From Mycobacterium sp. 852002-51057_SCH5723018 (GTDB lineage Bacteria; Actinomycetota; Actinomycetes; Mycobacteriales; Mycobacteriaceae), in the NCBI RefSeq assembly GCF_001667035.1, contig NZ_LZIR01000006.1, forward strand, positions 30,971-94,970: a stretch of 64,000 nt of DNA, written 5' to 3'. Shown one piece after another: positions 16,908-25,960 of the stretch (within the stretch, counting starts at the first letter, position 1; each line of letters opens with the position of its first letter). The position numbers and the translations under genes are program-made. Below the pieces are notes generated by a model that saw only the letters and a program-made list of their open reading frames with translations, made no database searches and was not told the origin of the DNA.

Positions 16908-18674
16908 TCAATCACCTATTGGATTCGGATTCGGCACTCCCGTGAAGATCGTTTGCAGTGAATTGGCGATGGCTATGAGTTCGAAACCGCCTCCGATCGT
17001 GGCCAATCCAACGTCTGCTGCGATTGGATTGCCGATCGCATTGATCAGTCCTTGAATCGGTTGGCCGTTGACCGCTTGGGTGATGCCGCTCAAAAACAGG
17101 TTTACGTCATAAGACGGGATTGACACCGCGACAGCAGTCGCGATATCCGCGGTCGGGAGCAACGTCGAGTAGGCGGTCGCGACTGTGTTGACCAGCCCCC
17201 CGGCGATGGTGCTGTTCGCCGCCTGGATGCCCGAGATGATTCCGGTGACCGTGGACGGAATGGAAGCGGGACTCGGCAGGGTCAGCGGGCCGGATGACCC
17301 CCCACCGGTCAGCGCGTCGATGATGCTCGATAGCGACACCGCGGGTGGCGACGGAAGTCCTTGACTGAACATGTCGCTGGCGAAGGCACTGATGCCTTGC
17401 TGGGCCCCGCTGATCAAATCAGGTCCCAACGCGGTGGTCGCGCTCAGCGGCGGCAAGAAGCCAAACGGGGTCGTCACATCGGCCGGCCCGGTCGAATAGC
17501 CGAAGGCGGGGTTGCCGTAGCCCCAGTTGACCAGATACCTCAGGTCCGGCTGGACCAGGTCTGCGAGCGGGTTGCCGATGAACGGGATCGCCCGCAGCGG
17601 TTCCAGCAGCGGCAGGTTCTGGGTGGGAATTAGTTCGTAGGTCGTCATCGACGGCGCTCCCGACTGCGGCAACGTTATTGCTGAAGCTAGCTGTCCGGCA
17701 GTGAGAAAGGGATAGTTTCCGTGGACGAATAGGATGCCGGCGAGCGCGTTCAGATCAGAGAACACATCGATCGGATACTGCGGGAAGTCGGCGAAGCCGT
17801 CGTATTCCAGGGTGAAAATGGTGGTCGCGAAGTCATTGCTTGGAGTCGCGATGCCGGCCGTTAAGCCCAGACTCGGCAGGCTCAGGCCGGGGAAACGCGC
17901 GAGCAGGCCGCCGTTGGGGTTGCTCGGGTCGCCGAGCAGAGTGAAGAAGACTTGCCCTGGGTTGTAGCCCTCGACAAGGAGTTTCGGCATTTCCAGCGAT
18001 GCGATGATCGCGCTCTGCGAGTAGCCCAACACCGCGATCGAACCAGTGCCCCCGGGGGAGATGGCCTGCATGATGGCGTTATTCAGTTGCGTGACACCGC
18101 GGGCCAGCGATATGTCCAGCGTCAGGTCTTTGACACCGGTGAACGGGTAAAGGCCCTCGGGCGTCGACACCGGAGTCAACCCGGTAGCGCTGACGAAGTT
18201 CGACAAATAGCGGCTGAAGACATCCTGCAGGTAGGCCTGCTGCGGCGTCGGGAAGCCGCTTGAGCTCATGATCAAAATGGCGTCGACAGCCTGACCGGCC
18301 GCTTTCGTTCCTGCCGAGTTCACTGCGGTGCTCACCGCACCGCCGGTCACCGCGCTCCCGGCCGGGGTGGTCAGCCCTAGCGCGGCTGCAGCATCGGCCT
18401 CGGCGTGCGAGTAGGTGCTGCCGGCCGCGGCCATCAGCTGAGCGAATTCCTGATGAAATGCGCCGGCGTGCTGCAGGAGCAGCTGAAAGTCCTGGGCGTA
18501 GGAGCTGAACAGCGCCGCGGTCATCGCCGACACTTCGTCTTGGGCCGCGGCCGCCAGACCGGTAGTTGCCCGCGCCGCGCTGGTGCTGGCCGAGCTGATC
18601 GTCGAACCAATTTCTGCTACCTGCCCGGCCGCAGCGGTCGTCGCCTCGGGCAGCGTCAGCACATGCGTCATCAA
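16908..18674 (-). CDS. PE-family protein with PE-PPE serine-hydrolase domain
   Basis: The protein has 588 residues. An N-terminal PE domain (about 1-95) ends in the ESX export motif YSHAE (88-92). From about residue 130 follows the PE-PPE domain, an alpha/beta-hydrolase fold with the nucleophile motif GYSQS (Ser219), preceded by the GFPTPQQAYL stretch typical of the family. The C-terminal ~150 residues are a low-complexity hydrophobic Ser/Ala/Thr region. Family members in M. tuberculosis (for example PE16/Rv1430) act as esterases at the cell surface. No PPE partner gene is adjacent, so it would be exported alone or with a distant partner. Confidence 0.85.
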   Translation of the reverse strand: MMTHVLTLPEATTAAAGQVAEIGSTISSASTSAARATTGLAAAAQDEVSAMTAALFSSYAQDFQLLLQHAGAFHQEFAQLMAAAGSTYSHAEADAAAALGLTTPAGSAVTGGAVSTAVNSAGTKAAGQAVDAILIMSSSGFPTPQQAYLQDVFSRYLSNFVSATGLTPVSTPEGLYPFTGVKDLTLDISLARGVTQLNNAIMQAISPGGTGSIAVLGYSQSAIIASLEMPKLLVEGYNPGQVFFTLLGDPSNPNGGLLARFPGLSLPSLGLTAGIATPSNDFATTIFTLEYDGFADFPQYPIDVFSDLNALAGILFVHGNYPFLTAGQLASAITLPQSGAPSMTTYELIPTQNLPLLEPLRAIPFIGNPLADLVQPDLRYLVNWGYGNPAFGYSTGPADVTTPFGFLPPLSATTALGPDLISGAQQGISAFASDMFSQGLPSPPAVSLSSIIDALTGGGSSGPLTLPSPASIPSTVTGIISGIQAANSTIAGGLVNTVATAYSTLLPTADIATAVAVSIPSYDVNLFLSGITQAVNGQPIQGLINAIGNPIAADVGLATIGGGFELIAIANSLQTIFTGVPNPNPIGD

Positions 18675-19298
18675 CTCAGCCTTCCGATTACCACCGCTCC
18701 GTTCGGCGAGAGCGTCGCGCGCTTGAGCTGGTTTTCGATATTGCGCTCGACGCCCGGGGACTATGTCCTCTTGCCCGGCAGGACGCGACTTCGACTACAG
18801 TACAGGATATTTCGCCGACCCGGCATGGTGAACTGCCCCACAGTCATAGCTTGTGGGCATGCGGAGGCGGGCGCGGAGATACTGGCCAAAGGGTGGACTC
18901 GCAGTCGCGGGTTAGCGATCGATGCAAGGCCTTATAGCAAATGCGTCCGCACTCAACGGCGTCGGCAGAAGCGACGGCCCGAACCCTAACTTCAAGAATT
19001 TGACCCGCCACGTGGTCCAAAGTACCCAACTCAGCGCAACTACGGAACCTGCGTCAACTCGTGTGCCGCTCGAAATACTCTTGGCAACAACCGATGTCAA
19101 CACGCCCCAGCGGCGGGAGGCCAGCGAGCGGTACCTCGCGGAGTTCGACACGCTGCTCTCCGTGTGGGATTGTGGTGCGTCGCCGCGCAAAGAGCGAGGA
19201 GCCATCGGTCGATGATCCTGGCCGCGTCGCTACCAGGAGGCGTGGGGCTGTTTTGACCGGTTCGCCTCAAGCAATGTTGTTGGTAGGCAACGCTAGAA
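18675..19298. other. stretch with no recognised gene
   Basis: About 620 bases lie between the PE-family start and the DoxX remnant. Short open frames exist on both strands, but none has a recognisable motif, a good ribosome-binding site or typical codon use. It has a lower GC content than the emb genes and probably holds the PE promoter and decayed sequence. Confidence 0.4.
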
Positions 19299-19672
19299 AT
19301 GACCGTCAAGAGGATCCTTGTGCAGATCGCCATCGCCACTCTCACTGTCTTGTTGGCGTTGATGTTCCTAGGCGCCGGCGCCGTCAAGCTCGTCGCCGCC
19401 CCTCGGTCATTGCACATGCGAGAGCAATTGCGCTCGACGGGCGGTTATGGTCTTCGATCGGATTGCTCGAAGTGACCGCGTGCCTCGGGCTTGCCGCCGG
19501 ACTAGCGGTGCCAGCCCTCGGACTTGCGGTGTCAATCGGTCTGGTGCTGTTGATGATTGGCTCAATCGTCGCCCACATTCGAGTTGGTGACGTTGGCGGC
19601 GCCGCCCCGGCTGCGCTGCTCGTCGTGTTGGTCGTGACCCTGATCATCCTGCGAGCCACAACTGGCCACTAG
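19299..19672 (+). pseudogene. DoxX-like membrane protein, frameshifted
   Basis: The ATG at 19299 opens a membrane helix and the DoxX-type GAGAVKLVAAPRSLHMREQL, then hits a stop at about 19473. The rest (LDGRLWSSIGLLEVTACLGL, two more helices, ending RATTGH) is in a frame shifted by one base near 19420-19438. Joined, this is a normal four-helix DoxX-like protein of about 120 residues. Either the gene is inactivated or there is a single-base sequence error. The role of the family in mycobacteria is unclear (redox or membrane stress in some members). Confidence 0.7.
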
Positions 19673-19748
19673 GCACAGACGCGATGCAGCAATAGTCCAT
19701 TAATGGAGTCAACTTAGCGGCCTCGGTCGCCAGTCGGAAGGAGTCCGT

Positions 19749-20651
19749 GTGATCCGTACAAACGACGACAGCTGGGACCTCAGCAGGAGCGTCGGCGCAA
19801 CCGCCACAATGGTAGCCACCGCGCGCGCCATCGCTAGCCGCGGGCCCGACCCGCTGATCAACGACACACTTGCGGAAGAGTTGGTCCGGGCGGTCGGGCT
19901 GAAGCTATTCACGCAAATAGTCGACGGTGTAACCAGTTTCGCCGACCTCGGAGCTGATTGGGTTCCGAGGTATTTCGGTATTCGCGGAAAAGCGTTCGAT
20001 GAGTTCACCGGCGAAGCATGCCGGCTAGGCATTCGACAAGCTGTGATCCCGGCCTCGGGACTGGATTGCCGTGCGTACCGCCTCGAGTGGCCTCCCTCCA
20101 TGACGATCTACGAAGTAGATCAACCCGCAGTAATCGAATGGAAGCAGCGCACCTTGGCTGACCGTGGTTGTAGCTCTACGGCTCGCCACCGCTGCGTAGG
20201 CATTGATCTCCGCCACGATTGGCCCACTGCGCTCCGGGATGCGGGGTTTGACGAGACTGAGCCGACGGTGTGGATTGTGGAGGGTCTCCTCGTCGGCTAT
20301 CTATCGGCAAAAGTGCAAGACGCAATCCTCGACGAAATCTCAGAACTCAGCGCGCCCGGCAGCCGGATCGTGGCCGATCATGTCGACATCCGGCTGCCCG
20401 GCGCAGTTGGTGGAGTGCTTAACGACTTTCATGACTCGTGGTCCAAGCACGATCCCGACCTCGATCTGCGCGGCCTGACATTTGACGACTTACGCCACGA
20501 TCCGGCGGTGTATCTGGCGGAGCGTGGATGGATAACGCGGAACAACACCATCGCTGATCTTTTCCGCATCGTCGGCCGGCCCACGCCAGCCGCAGATGAT
20601 TTCCCGGATGACGTGCGATACATGCTGTACCTGAACGGGATTCGCAACTAG
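19749..20651 (+). CDS. class I SAM-dependent methyltransferase (TIGR00027 / LCM-like)
   Basis: The protein has 300 residues. The SAM-binding region is IRQAVIPASGLDCRAYRL (the usual GLD-RAyRL motif), followed by IYEVDQPAVIEWK and the acidic VWIVEGLLVGYL. The family is large and typical of mycobacteria (about a dozen paralogues in M. tuberculosis), with substrates mostly unknown. The N-terminal SRSVGATATMVATARAIAS is also characteristic. The start is a GTG with GGAAGGAG upstream. GC content is lower than in neighbouring core genes, fitting recent acquisition. Confidence 0.85.
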   Translation: MIRTNDDSWDLSRSVGATATMVATARAIASRGPDPLINDTLAEELVRAVGLKLFTQIVDGVTSFADLGADWVPRYFGIRGKAFDEFTGEACRLGIRQAVIPASGLDCRAYRLEWPPSMTIYEVDQPAVIEWKQRTLADRGCSSTARHRCVGIDLRHDWPTALRDAGFDETEPTVWIVEGLLVGYLSAKVQDAILDEISELSAPGSRIVADHVDIRLPGAVGGVLNDFHDSWSKHDPDLDLRGLTFDDLRHDPAVYLAERGWITRNNTIADLFRIVGRPTPAADDFPDDVRYMLYLNGIRN

Positions 20652-20702
20652 GCAGGCTAGAAATGCCTGGGCATGCGTCCGACAGGCAAGGGGTTCCTCG
20701 TT

Positions 20703-21029
20703 CTAACGTCGCAGAAGCGGCCAGCTAACGTCGAACACCAACAACGTGCTTGACACCGTCGCAACCGGTTCACCACTGCCATCGATCACCACGCCGGTGG
20801 TGAAACCAATGCGCGAACCTGCCTTGACCACAGTGCCTTCCGCACGCAGGAGGCCTCTGCCGGGATGGATCGCCTTGAGCGAATTGACTTTTATCTCCAC
20901 CGACATCAGGCCTTTGCGCTGTGGCAGCACGCAAGCAGCGCAAAACTAGCCGCGGCATCAAGCAGAGCGCAGACGATACCGCCGAGCACCACACCGATCG
21001 CGTTGTACATCGATCGGGTTGGACCGACG
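20703..21029 (-). pseudogene. PaaI-type hotdog thioesterase, truncated and frameshifted
   Basis: The first piece reads MYNAIGVVLGGIVCALLDAA (normally MYNPIGVVHGG-x-LLD), in frame with the end of an SDR upstream. Near 20925 the frame shifts by one base into LPQRKGLMSVEIKVNSLKAI, then AEGTVVKAGSRIGF and a stop at 20703. The order matches the hotdog fold of acyl-CoA thioesterases, but the N-terminal ~40 residues are missing, the HGG motif reads LGG, and the frame is broken. It is not functional as it stands. Confidence 0.65.
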
Positions 21030-21620
21030 AACAGGCTATTGAGTTCAAGTCCGCCGGCAATGCCGATGTCTTGTGCCGTAATGTATCCGGCGCTCTCGCT
21101 GACGGGGAAAGGCGACCAAGCTTGCAACTTCGCCGGGTTCACCAAATCGTCGGGTGGGTATTGCTTCTCGGATGCGGTCCTGATCGTGCTCGGCCAGCGT
21201 CAGTACCTTAGGCGTGGCGATCATGCCGGGTGAGCCGGTCCGCCCCCGCGTGCTCGCGATCGCGACCACGCGTCCGAAGCGACGCTCCCGCATGCCCGGC
21301 AAGCATGCCTGGATGGCGTGAAATGAGCCGGTGAGATTGATGTCGATGTCACGGGACCACTTCTCGGACGACATGGAATGCGCCGGGGCGAAGGTATCGA
21401 CGACTCCCGCCACACAGACACATATGTCGGCATCGGCGACGGCGTCCGGCGGAATGGGGTCGGCCGCCAGGTCCACGGCAAAGTCGGGCGAACCGACCAC
21501 GTCAATAGCGCGCACTAACAACCCATCTGCGAGGAGGCGATTGCAAATCACCGATCCGATTCCGCCGGTGGCGCCGGTCACCAACGCCGTCCGGTTCGTC
21601 AAAGCGACCTCTGCGGTCAC
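21030..21620 (-). pseudogene. short-chain dehydrogenase, internally deleted and frameshifted
   Basis: The start GTG (21620) overlaps the stop of the GMC oxidoreductase. The cofactor motif ALVTGATGGIGSVICNRLL and the NLTGSFHAIQACLPGM/VVAIASTRG stretch are intact. The Tyr-x3-Lys catalytic region is then missing: the sequence jumps from GSPGMIAT to PKVLTLAEHDQDRIREAIP. After FGEPGEVASLVAF the frame shifts, and the true C-terminus (SAGYITAQDIGIAGGLELN) continues in another frame, running straight into the thioesterase remnant. Without the catalytic Tyr and Lys the protein cannot be an active SDR. Confidence 0.75.
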
Positions 21621-23254
21621 CGACTGAGCACCGATCCGTGCCGGCCCGAATGGTCGGCGGTGATCATTTGTGCGGCGCGTTCACCGATGATCACGCTGGG
21701 AGCCATGGTGTTGCCGGTTGTAATACGCGGCATGATCGACGCGTCGGCGACGCGGAGGTTCTCTGTCCCATAGACGCGCAGTGATGCGTCGACGACCGAG
21801 GCCGCGTCTCGTCCCATCTTGGCGGTTCCGCTTTGGTGCCAGTAGCTGGTGGCTGCGTCGCGGACATAGTTCTCGAGGTCGGGGCCTTTCAGGTCGCCGG
21901 GCATCACCTCGCGGCTCACGAATGGTCGAAGCGCTGGTGCGTTGCCGATTTCGCGGCAGAGCTCCACCGCGGCGATCGCCGTCTTGAGGTCGGCGGGATC
22001 GGCGAAGGTGTTGGCGTCGATGTGAATCGGGTCGTTGGGGTTGGGCCCGGTCAAACGCAGACTGCCGCGGCTATTGGGGCGGGCGATGGCGGCATTGAGT
22101 GTCCATCCGGTTGGCGGTAGTCCGAATCGGGTGATGGTCTCCTCGGTGCCGATGGGGACCTCGGCTTGGCAGATGAACACGTCGGGGGTGTCGCAGTCAG
22201 ATGTCGTCCAGTACATGGTGGATTCGGCCATGTTGTTGCGCGGCGGCAACGGCACCCGGTCCTGCCACACGCAGTACAGCGACACGTGGTCCTGAAAGTT
22301 GCGACCCACCCCGGGAAGGTGCTCGCGTACCGGTATTCCCACGCTCCGCAGCTCCGCCTCGTCCCCGATGCCCGAATGCATCAGCACCTTGGGTGTGTGG
22401 ATCGCTCCCAAGGAAAGCACGACCTCGGCCCCGGCGCCGATGACCAGAGTGGAGCCGCGGTAGGAGATTTCCACGCCGGTGGCGCGGTTGGCGGCGAAGT
22501 TGACCCGCGTCACCAGCGCGCCGGTGAGCACCGTGAGGTTGGGTCGGTCCATGAGGGGATAGGTGTATGAGCGAAATATCGTTTGCCGCTTGCCGTTTCG
22601 CACGCGGAGATCGGCGATCGCTGCTCCGCCCGGCCCTTCCATCATCCGCCCGTTCTGATTTTCGAATGTCGGTATTCCGATGGAACGCGCCGCCGTTACG
22701 GTGGCCGGTGCCAACGGGCTGGGTTCGGGAGCCGGTTGGACGAAGACCGGTCCGCCGGTTCCCCGATAGGCGGGGTCGGCGGGACCGTGCCAGTCTTCGA
22801 TGCGGCGGTAGATGTCCAGCACCGCGTCGTAACCCCAGTTCGGGTCTCCGGCTTCGTCGGCCCAAAACTGCCAGTCGGCGCGGTGGCCACGAGCCCAGCA
22901 CATGACGTTGATGGCCGATCCACCGCCGAGCACTTTGCCCATCGACATGGGTATGGATCGCCCGTTGACCAGCGGGTTCGGTGCCGCACGAAAACACCAG
23001 TCACGTTCGCTGCCAAGGTTGATCGGCCACTGGTCGGCCTCGGTGACCGCCGGCAGGTCGTCGCAGCCGCCGGCCTCCAGCAACAGCACGCTGGCGTCCG
23101 GGTCCTCGGCCAGCCGCGCGGCGACCACGGAGCCGGACGAGCCGGCGCCGCAGACGATGAAGTCGTAGCGCGGCCGCAGGGCGGACCTGAGGCGGTCTTG
23201 GTTGTCGCGGACACGTTCAGAAAATTCCTGTGTGACTGACGAAAAGCTGGTCAT
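21617..23254 (-). CDS. GMC-family FAD oxidoreductase (choline dehydrogenase-like)
   Basis: The protein has 545 residues. The N-terminal FAD site is YDFIVCGAGSSGSVVAARLA with LLLEAGG; GMC signature 1 is GKVLGGGSAINVMCWARGH; signature 2 is GAIHTPKVLMHSGIG; the C-terminal active site includes YWHQSGTAKMG (His) and TGNTMAPSVIIGERAA. The gene looks intact. I chose the ATG at 23254 because AAAGGAG (23265-23271 on the plus strand) is well placed for it; an upstream in-frame start would add 12 residues. It lies upstream of the broken SDR and thioesterase on the same strand, so it was once part of an alcohol/acyl catabolic operon. The substrate is unknown. Confidence 0.88.
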   Translation of the reverse strand: MTSFSSVTQEFSERVRDNQDRLRSALRPRYDFIVCGAGSSGSVVAARLAEDPDASVLLLEAGGCDDLPAVTEADQWPINLGSERDWCFRAAPNPLVNGRSIPMSMGKVLGGGSAINVMCWARGHRADWQFWADEAGDPNWGYDAVLDIYRRIEDWHGPADPAYRGTGGPVFVQPAPEPSPLAPATVTAARSIGIPTFENQNGRMMEGPGGAAIADLRVRNGKRQTIFRSYTYPLMDRPNLTVLTGALVTRVNFAANRATGVEISYRGSTLVIGAGAEVVLSLGAIHTPKVLMHSGIGDEAELRSVGIPVREHLPGVGRNFQDHVSLYCVWQDRVPLPPRNNMAESTMYWTTSDCDTPDVFICQAEVPIGTEETITRFGLPPTGWTLNAAIARPNSRGSLRLTGPNPNDPIHIDANTFADPADLKTAIAAVELCREIGNAPALRPFVSREVMPGDLKGPDLENYVRDAATSYWHQSGTAKMGRDAASVVDASLRVYGTENLRVADASIMPRITTGNTMAPSVIIGERAAQMITADHSGRHGSVLSR

Positions 23255-23410
23255 TGTCCAAAGGCTCCTTTGAGCGTCGGTATCTGACACCCAGCGTCTC
23301 GTGTGTGAGAGCTAGCATCCAGGCCGACGTTTTACTGGTACCAGCGCAGTCAGTCAGCACGAGCACCGGAAGCGAAGGTAGTGCAGTGCCGTAATTTAAC
23401 GGGCGACTGC

Positions 23411-24241
23411 TTATGCGGGCGGCTGGGCGAGGCTGGAAAGCAAACGCAGCCGCTCCTCCGACGGTGTGCCGGGCTCCGCGTAGTAGGTGACCAGTGCCTG
23501 AGACGTTTCGGGAAGCCGAAATACGCGGTAGCGCAAGTCAAGCCGGCCCACCTGGGGGTGGTTGAACAGGGCCGGTCCGCTGGTCTTCTGCTTGACGCCC
23601 TGGCGCGCCCACAAGGTGCTAAATCGTTGGCTCGCGATGCTGAGCTCACCGATCAGCGACTGCAGTTCGGGGTCATCAGGGCTCTGTTCGGCGATGTTGT
23701 ACCGCAGCCATGACACCAAGACGTCGGTGACCTGGTCCCAGTTGGGCACCCACGCGCGCAACTCGGGCTCCAAAAACACGAACCGCAGCTGGTTGAGCCC
23801 GGGGGCGAAGTACGGCATGAGCGCGCGAGCCATCGCGTTGGCGACCAGGATCGTCATACGCCGGCCCGCCACGTACGCCGGGGTCAGGTGCCAAGTGTCG
23901 ATCAGTGTCTGCAGACCGGGATCGGCTTTCTCGACCGAGGCCGCGCCGCGTCGACGGCGGCGCGGAGCGGGGCGGGCCAGGTTGCGCATGTATTCGGTGG
24001 CGTCGTCGTTGAGATGTAGCGCGCCGGCAAGGGCCTCGAGTACCTGATCAGAAGGCTGCCGTTCGCGGCCTTGCTCGAGCCGCAGGTAGTACTCGGAGCT
24101 GATACCGGCCAGCAGCGCGACTTCCTCGCGGCGCAGGCCGGCCACCCGTCGGCGCTCGCCCTCGGCAAGCCCCACATCGGCGGGCTTCAGCAGATCGCGA
24201 CGGGCCCGAAGAAACGTCGCCAGCGATTGCTGATCAGGCAT
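23411..24241 (-). CDS. XRE-family regulator with MmyB-like ligand domain
   Basis: The protein has 276 residues. The N-terminal helix-turn-helix (about 5-80) contains GLRREEVALLAGISSEYYLR and LEQGRERQPSDQVLEALAGA; the C-terminal MmyB-like PAS-type ligand domain contains TPAYVAGRRMTILVANAMAR and LRYNIAEQSPDD. In related actinobacterial regulators this domain binds fatty-acid-like ligands, and the gene often controls an adjacent oxidoreductase. It sits upstream of the GMC oxidoreductase on the same strand (about 150-base gap), so it may control that operon. Confidence 0.88.
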   Translation of the reverse strand: MPDQQSLATFLRARRDLLKPADVGLAEGERRRVAGLRREEVALLAGISSEYYLRLEQGRERQPSDQVLEALAGALHLNDDATEYMRNLARPAPRRRRRGAASVEKADPGLQTLIDTWHLTPAYVAGRRMTILVANAMARALMPYFAPGLNQLRFVFLEPELRAWVPNWDQVTDVLVSWLRYNIAEQSPDDPELQSLIGELSIASQRFSTLWARQGVKQKTSGPALFNHPQVGRLDLRYRVFRLPETSQALVTYYAEPGTPSEERLRLLSSLAQPPA

Positions 24242-24442
24242 TACACGACCATAACGCCGTCGCGCCCGGCGCGGGTGGCCCTGGCACTACCTGGAACAGG
24301 TCGGTCAGGACGCGCGACTTGATGCCCGCAGGTGTAAGGCGCCGACCGTCGGTTCAAGCAGGTTGCCGCGCAAGGCTATTTGGCGAGCATCCGCGCAAGC
24401 ACCTGACCTGGCGGTGGTAGCGAACGCGTACTGATGTGTCGA

Positions 24443-24787
24443 TTAGAGTCCGGGCAGGCAGTTCACGAACGGGATGCACGGCGGCGACGGCGGCCGCGGC
24501 GGCGGAAACCCTTCGATGATCGTCGAGTTCGTCACGGGACTGTTCTTGTCGAAATACCAAGGGTGACAGACGCTTTTGTCCCAGTCGGGCATGTTCTTCA
24601 AGACCGGCGAGCCCGGACACCATTGATAGGTGCAGCTGTTCGTCGGGCTTGGCGGCGAGCTCGGGTCCTGGCACACCATCGGGGCGGGCTGGGCCCGGGC
24701 TATTCCGCCGGCCTGCCCCACGCCGGCGCCGGCGACGGCGCCACAGAGCACCGCCCCAGACAGGATCCGCTTCAGCTGGCTATTCAT
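24443..24787 (-). CDS. small secreted Cys/Pro-rich mycobacterial protein
   Basis: The protein has 114 residues. A Sec signal peptide (MNSQLKRILSGAVLCGAVAG through ARAQP) has a cleavage site near residue 33. The mature part has CTYQWCPGSP and WDKSVCHPWYF and a Pro-rich end with two further Cys, so disulfides are likely. The CPG-x-P...W-D-x-x-VCHxWY pattern recurs in small exported mycobacterial proteins of unknown function. AGGAGG lies directly upstream of the ATG. Confidence 0.75.
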   Translation of the reverse strand: MNSQLKRILSGAVLCGAVAGAGVGQAGGIARAQPAPMVCQDPSSPPSPTNSCTYQWCPGSPVLKNMPDWDKSVCHPWYFDKNSPVTNSTIIEGFPPPRPPSPPCIPFVNCLPGL

Positions 24788-24892
24788 GATTCCTCCTAAG
24801 TCCTCGGCGGGTTGCCGACAACGGAATAGTGGCGCGGAGGGCTTGCCGCGGCTTTGCGAGACGCTTGCGAATTCCTTGCGTGCGCCGGCGGC

Positions 24893-25525
24893 TTAGCCGA
24901 CGGCCTGGTCGCGTGGCTCGGGCCGCATCTCGCGGGCCGACCTGGGTGTGGGGTGGGGACGCCGCGGTTCGCGAACCCCCGCGCCGCCGTCGCCCTTGAG
25001 CCACAGCCGGACCGCCGATCCCGACCTCACCCGCGCGCCGGACTCGGGGCTTTGGTCGGTCACGATCCAGCCCCGCTCGCCCGGCGTGGTCGGGACGTCG
25101 GGTTCCGCGCTGATGGCGACCAGTCCCTCGGCGGTGAGCGCGTCGCGGGCGGCAATCCATTCGAGCCCAACGACATTCGGCACCGTCACTCTCGCGCTCC
25201 AGGGCGCCTCCCGGAAGCGGATCTGCACGAGCTCGGCGGCGGCGTCACCAACCGTGGCCGATTCGGCGCCGGGGGAATGGTCCAGGTCTCGCCACCGTTC
25301 CCACGCGGATTGCCGCGTGACGCCCAGGTGGGTGGCGATCTCGGCCCAAGACTTGCCGAGCTGTCGGGCGGCCCGCACCGCCTCCAACTCCGCCTGGTCC
25401 AGCATCCGGCGCACGGTGCCGATGTCGGACAGTGCGTCAAGCCCGTCCTCGCTGGGACGTCCGGCGCGGGCGGCGAGCCGTCGCCATGCCTCTTGCGCCT
25501 GCTCCCAGGCCCCGGAAAGACCCAC
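24893..25525 (-). CDS. HTH protein with a C-terminal PASTA domain
   Basis: The protein has 210 residues from the GTG at 25525. The N-terminal half contains a homeodomain-like helix-turn-helix (LGKSWAEIATHLGVTRQSAW). After a linker there is one PASTA domain (VTVPNVVGLEWIAARDALTA through VTDQSPESGARVRSGSAVRL). PASTA domains usually sit outside the cell on PknB-type kinases or PBPs; here no membrane segment or signal peptide is visible, so a cytosolic DNA-binding protein is indicated. TACCCT, read on the minus strand at 25532-25537, would give a leaderless transcript at 25525. A longer TTG start at 25579 is possible. It is divergent from the arsR operon. Confidence 0.72.
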   Translation of the reverse strand: MGLSGAWEQAQEAWRRLAARAGRPSEDGLDALSDIGTVRRMLDQAELEAVRAARQLGKSWAEIATHLGVTRQSAWERWRDLDHSPGAESATVGDAAAELVQIRFREAPWSARVTVPNVVGLEWIAARDALTAEGLVAISAEPDVPTTPGERGWIVTDQSPESGARVRSGSAVRLWLKGDGGAGVREPRRPHPTPRSAREMRPEPRDQAVG

Positions 25526-25581
25526 GATGTCAGGGTAGCCTGACGCGCCGGCGTCACCAAGGGGATTGTGGCTCGCCAACG

Positions 25582-25597
25582 GTAAGCCTAGACTTAC
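25582..25597. promoter_or_regulatory. ArsR operator-like palindrome with -10 box
   Basis: GTAAG-CCTAGA-CTTAC is an inverted repeat with perfect 5-bp arms and a central CTAG. It contains TAGACT (25589-25594), a TANNNT -10 box placed to start a leaderless message at the GTG at 25603. A palindrome over the -10 is the usual self-repression site of ArsR regulators. Confidence 0.6.
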
Positions 25598-25602
25598 GGT
25601 TC

Positions 25603-25947
25603 GTGGTCACTTACCAAGACCGCCGACCCGGCGATGCCTGGCTGGCCCTGGCGGACGGGACGCGCCGGGCCATCGTCGAGCGTCTCGCGCACGGTCCGGC
25701 GGCCGTCGGTGAACTGGCCCGCGGGCTGCCGGTCAGCAGGCCGGCGGTTTCGCAGCACCTCAAAGTTCTCAAGTCCGCCGGGCTGGTTCGGGATCGCGCC
25801 GCCGGAACGCGTCGCGTCTATCAGCTCGACCCGACCGGGCTCGAAACGTTGCGCGCCGACCTCGACCGGTTCTGGACCCAAGCGCTGGCCGGCTACGCGC
25901 AGACCGTTGAACAGTTGAGCAGAGATGGAACAGACGAGCAGAGATGA
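25603..25947 (+). CDS. ArsR-family winged-helix regulator
   Basis: The protein has 114 residues. The winged helix covers most of it: WLALADGTRRAIVERLAHGP, ELARGLPVSRPAVSQHLKVL and GLVRDRAAGTRRVYQL. There is no CxC-type metal site, so this is the non-metal branch that is typically paired with SRPBCC (AHSA1) genes. The GTG start fits a leaderless transcript from the -10 box inside the palindrome just upstream. It is first of a three-gene operon with the SRPBCC protein and the TIGR03083 protein. Confidence 0.9.
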   Translation: MVTYQDRRPGDAWLALADGTRRAIVERLAHGPAAVGELARGLPVSRPAVSQHLKVLKSAGLVRDRAAGTRRVYQLDPTGLETLRADLDRFWTQALAGYAQTVEQLSRDGTDEQR

Positions 25948-25960
25948 CAGGAGAACCCTC

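Noticed and set aside
18922..19215. 97-residue plus-strand frame upstream of the DoxX remnant
   Set aside because: I considered a small regulator, but there is no recognisable motif, no ribosome-binding site, and another frame is equally open on the other strand.
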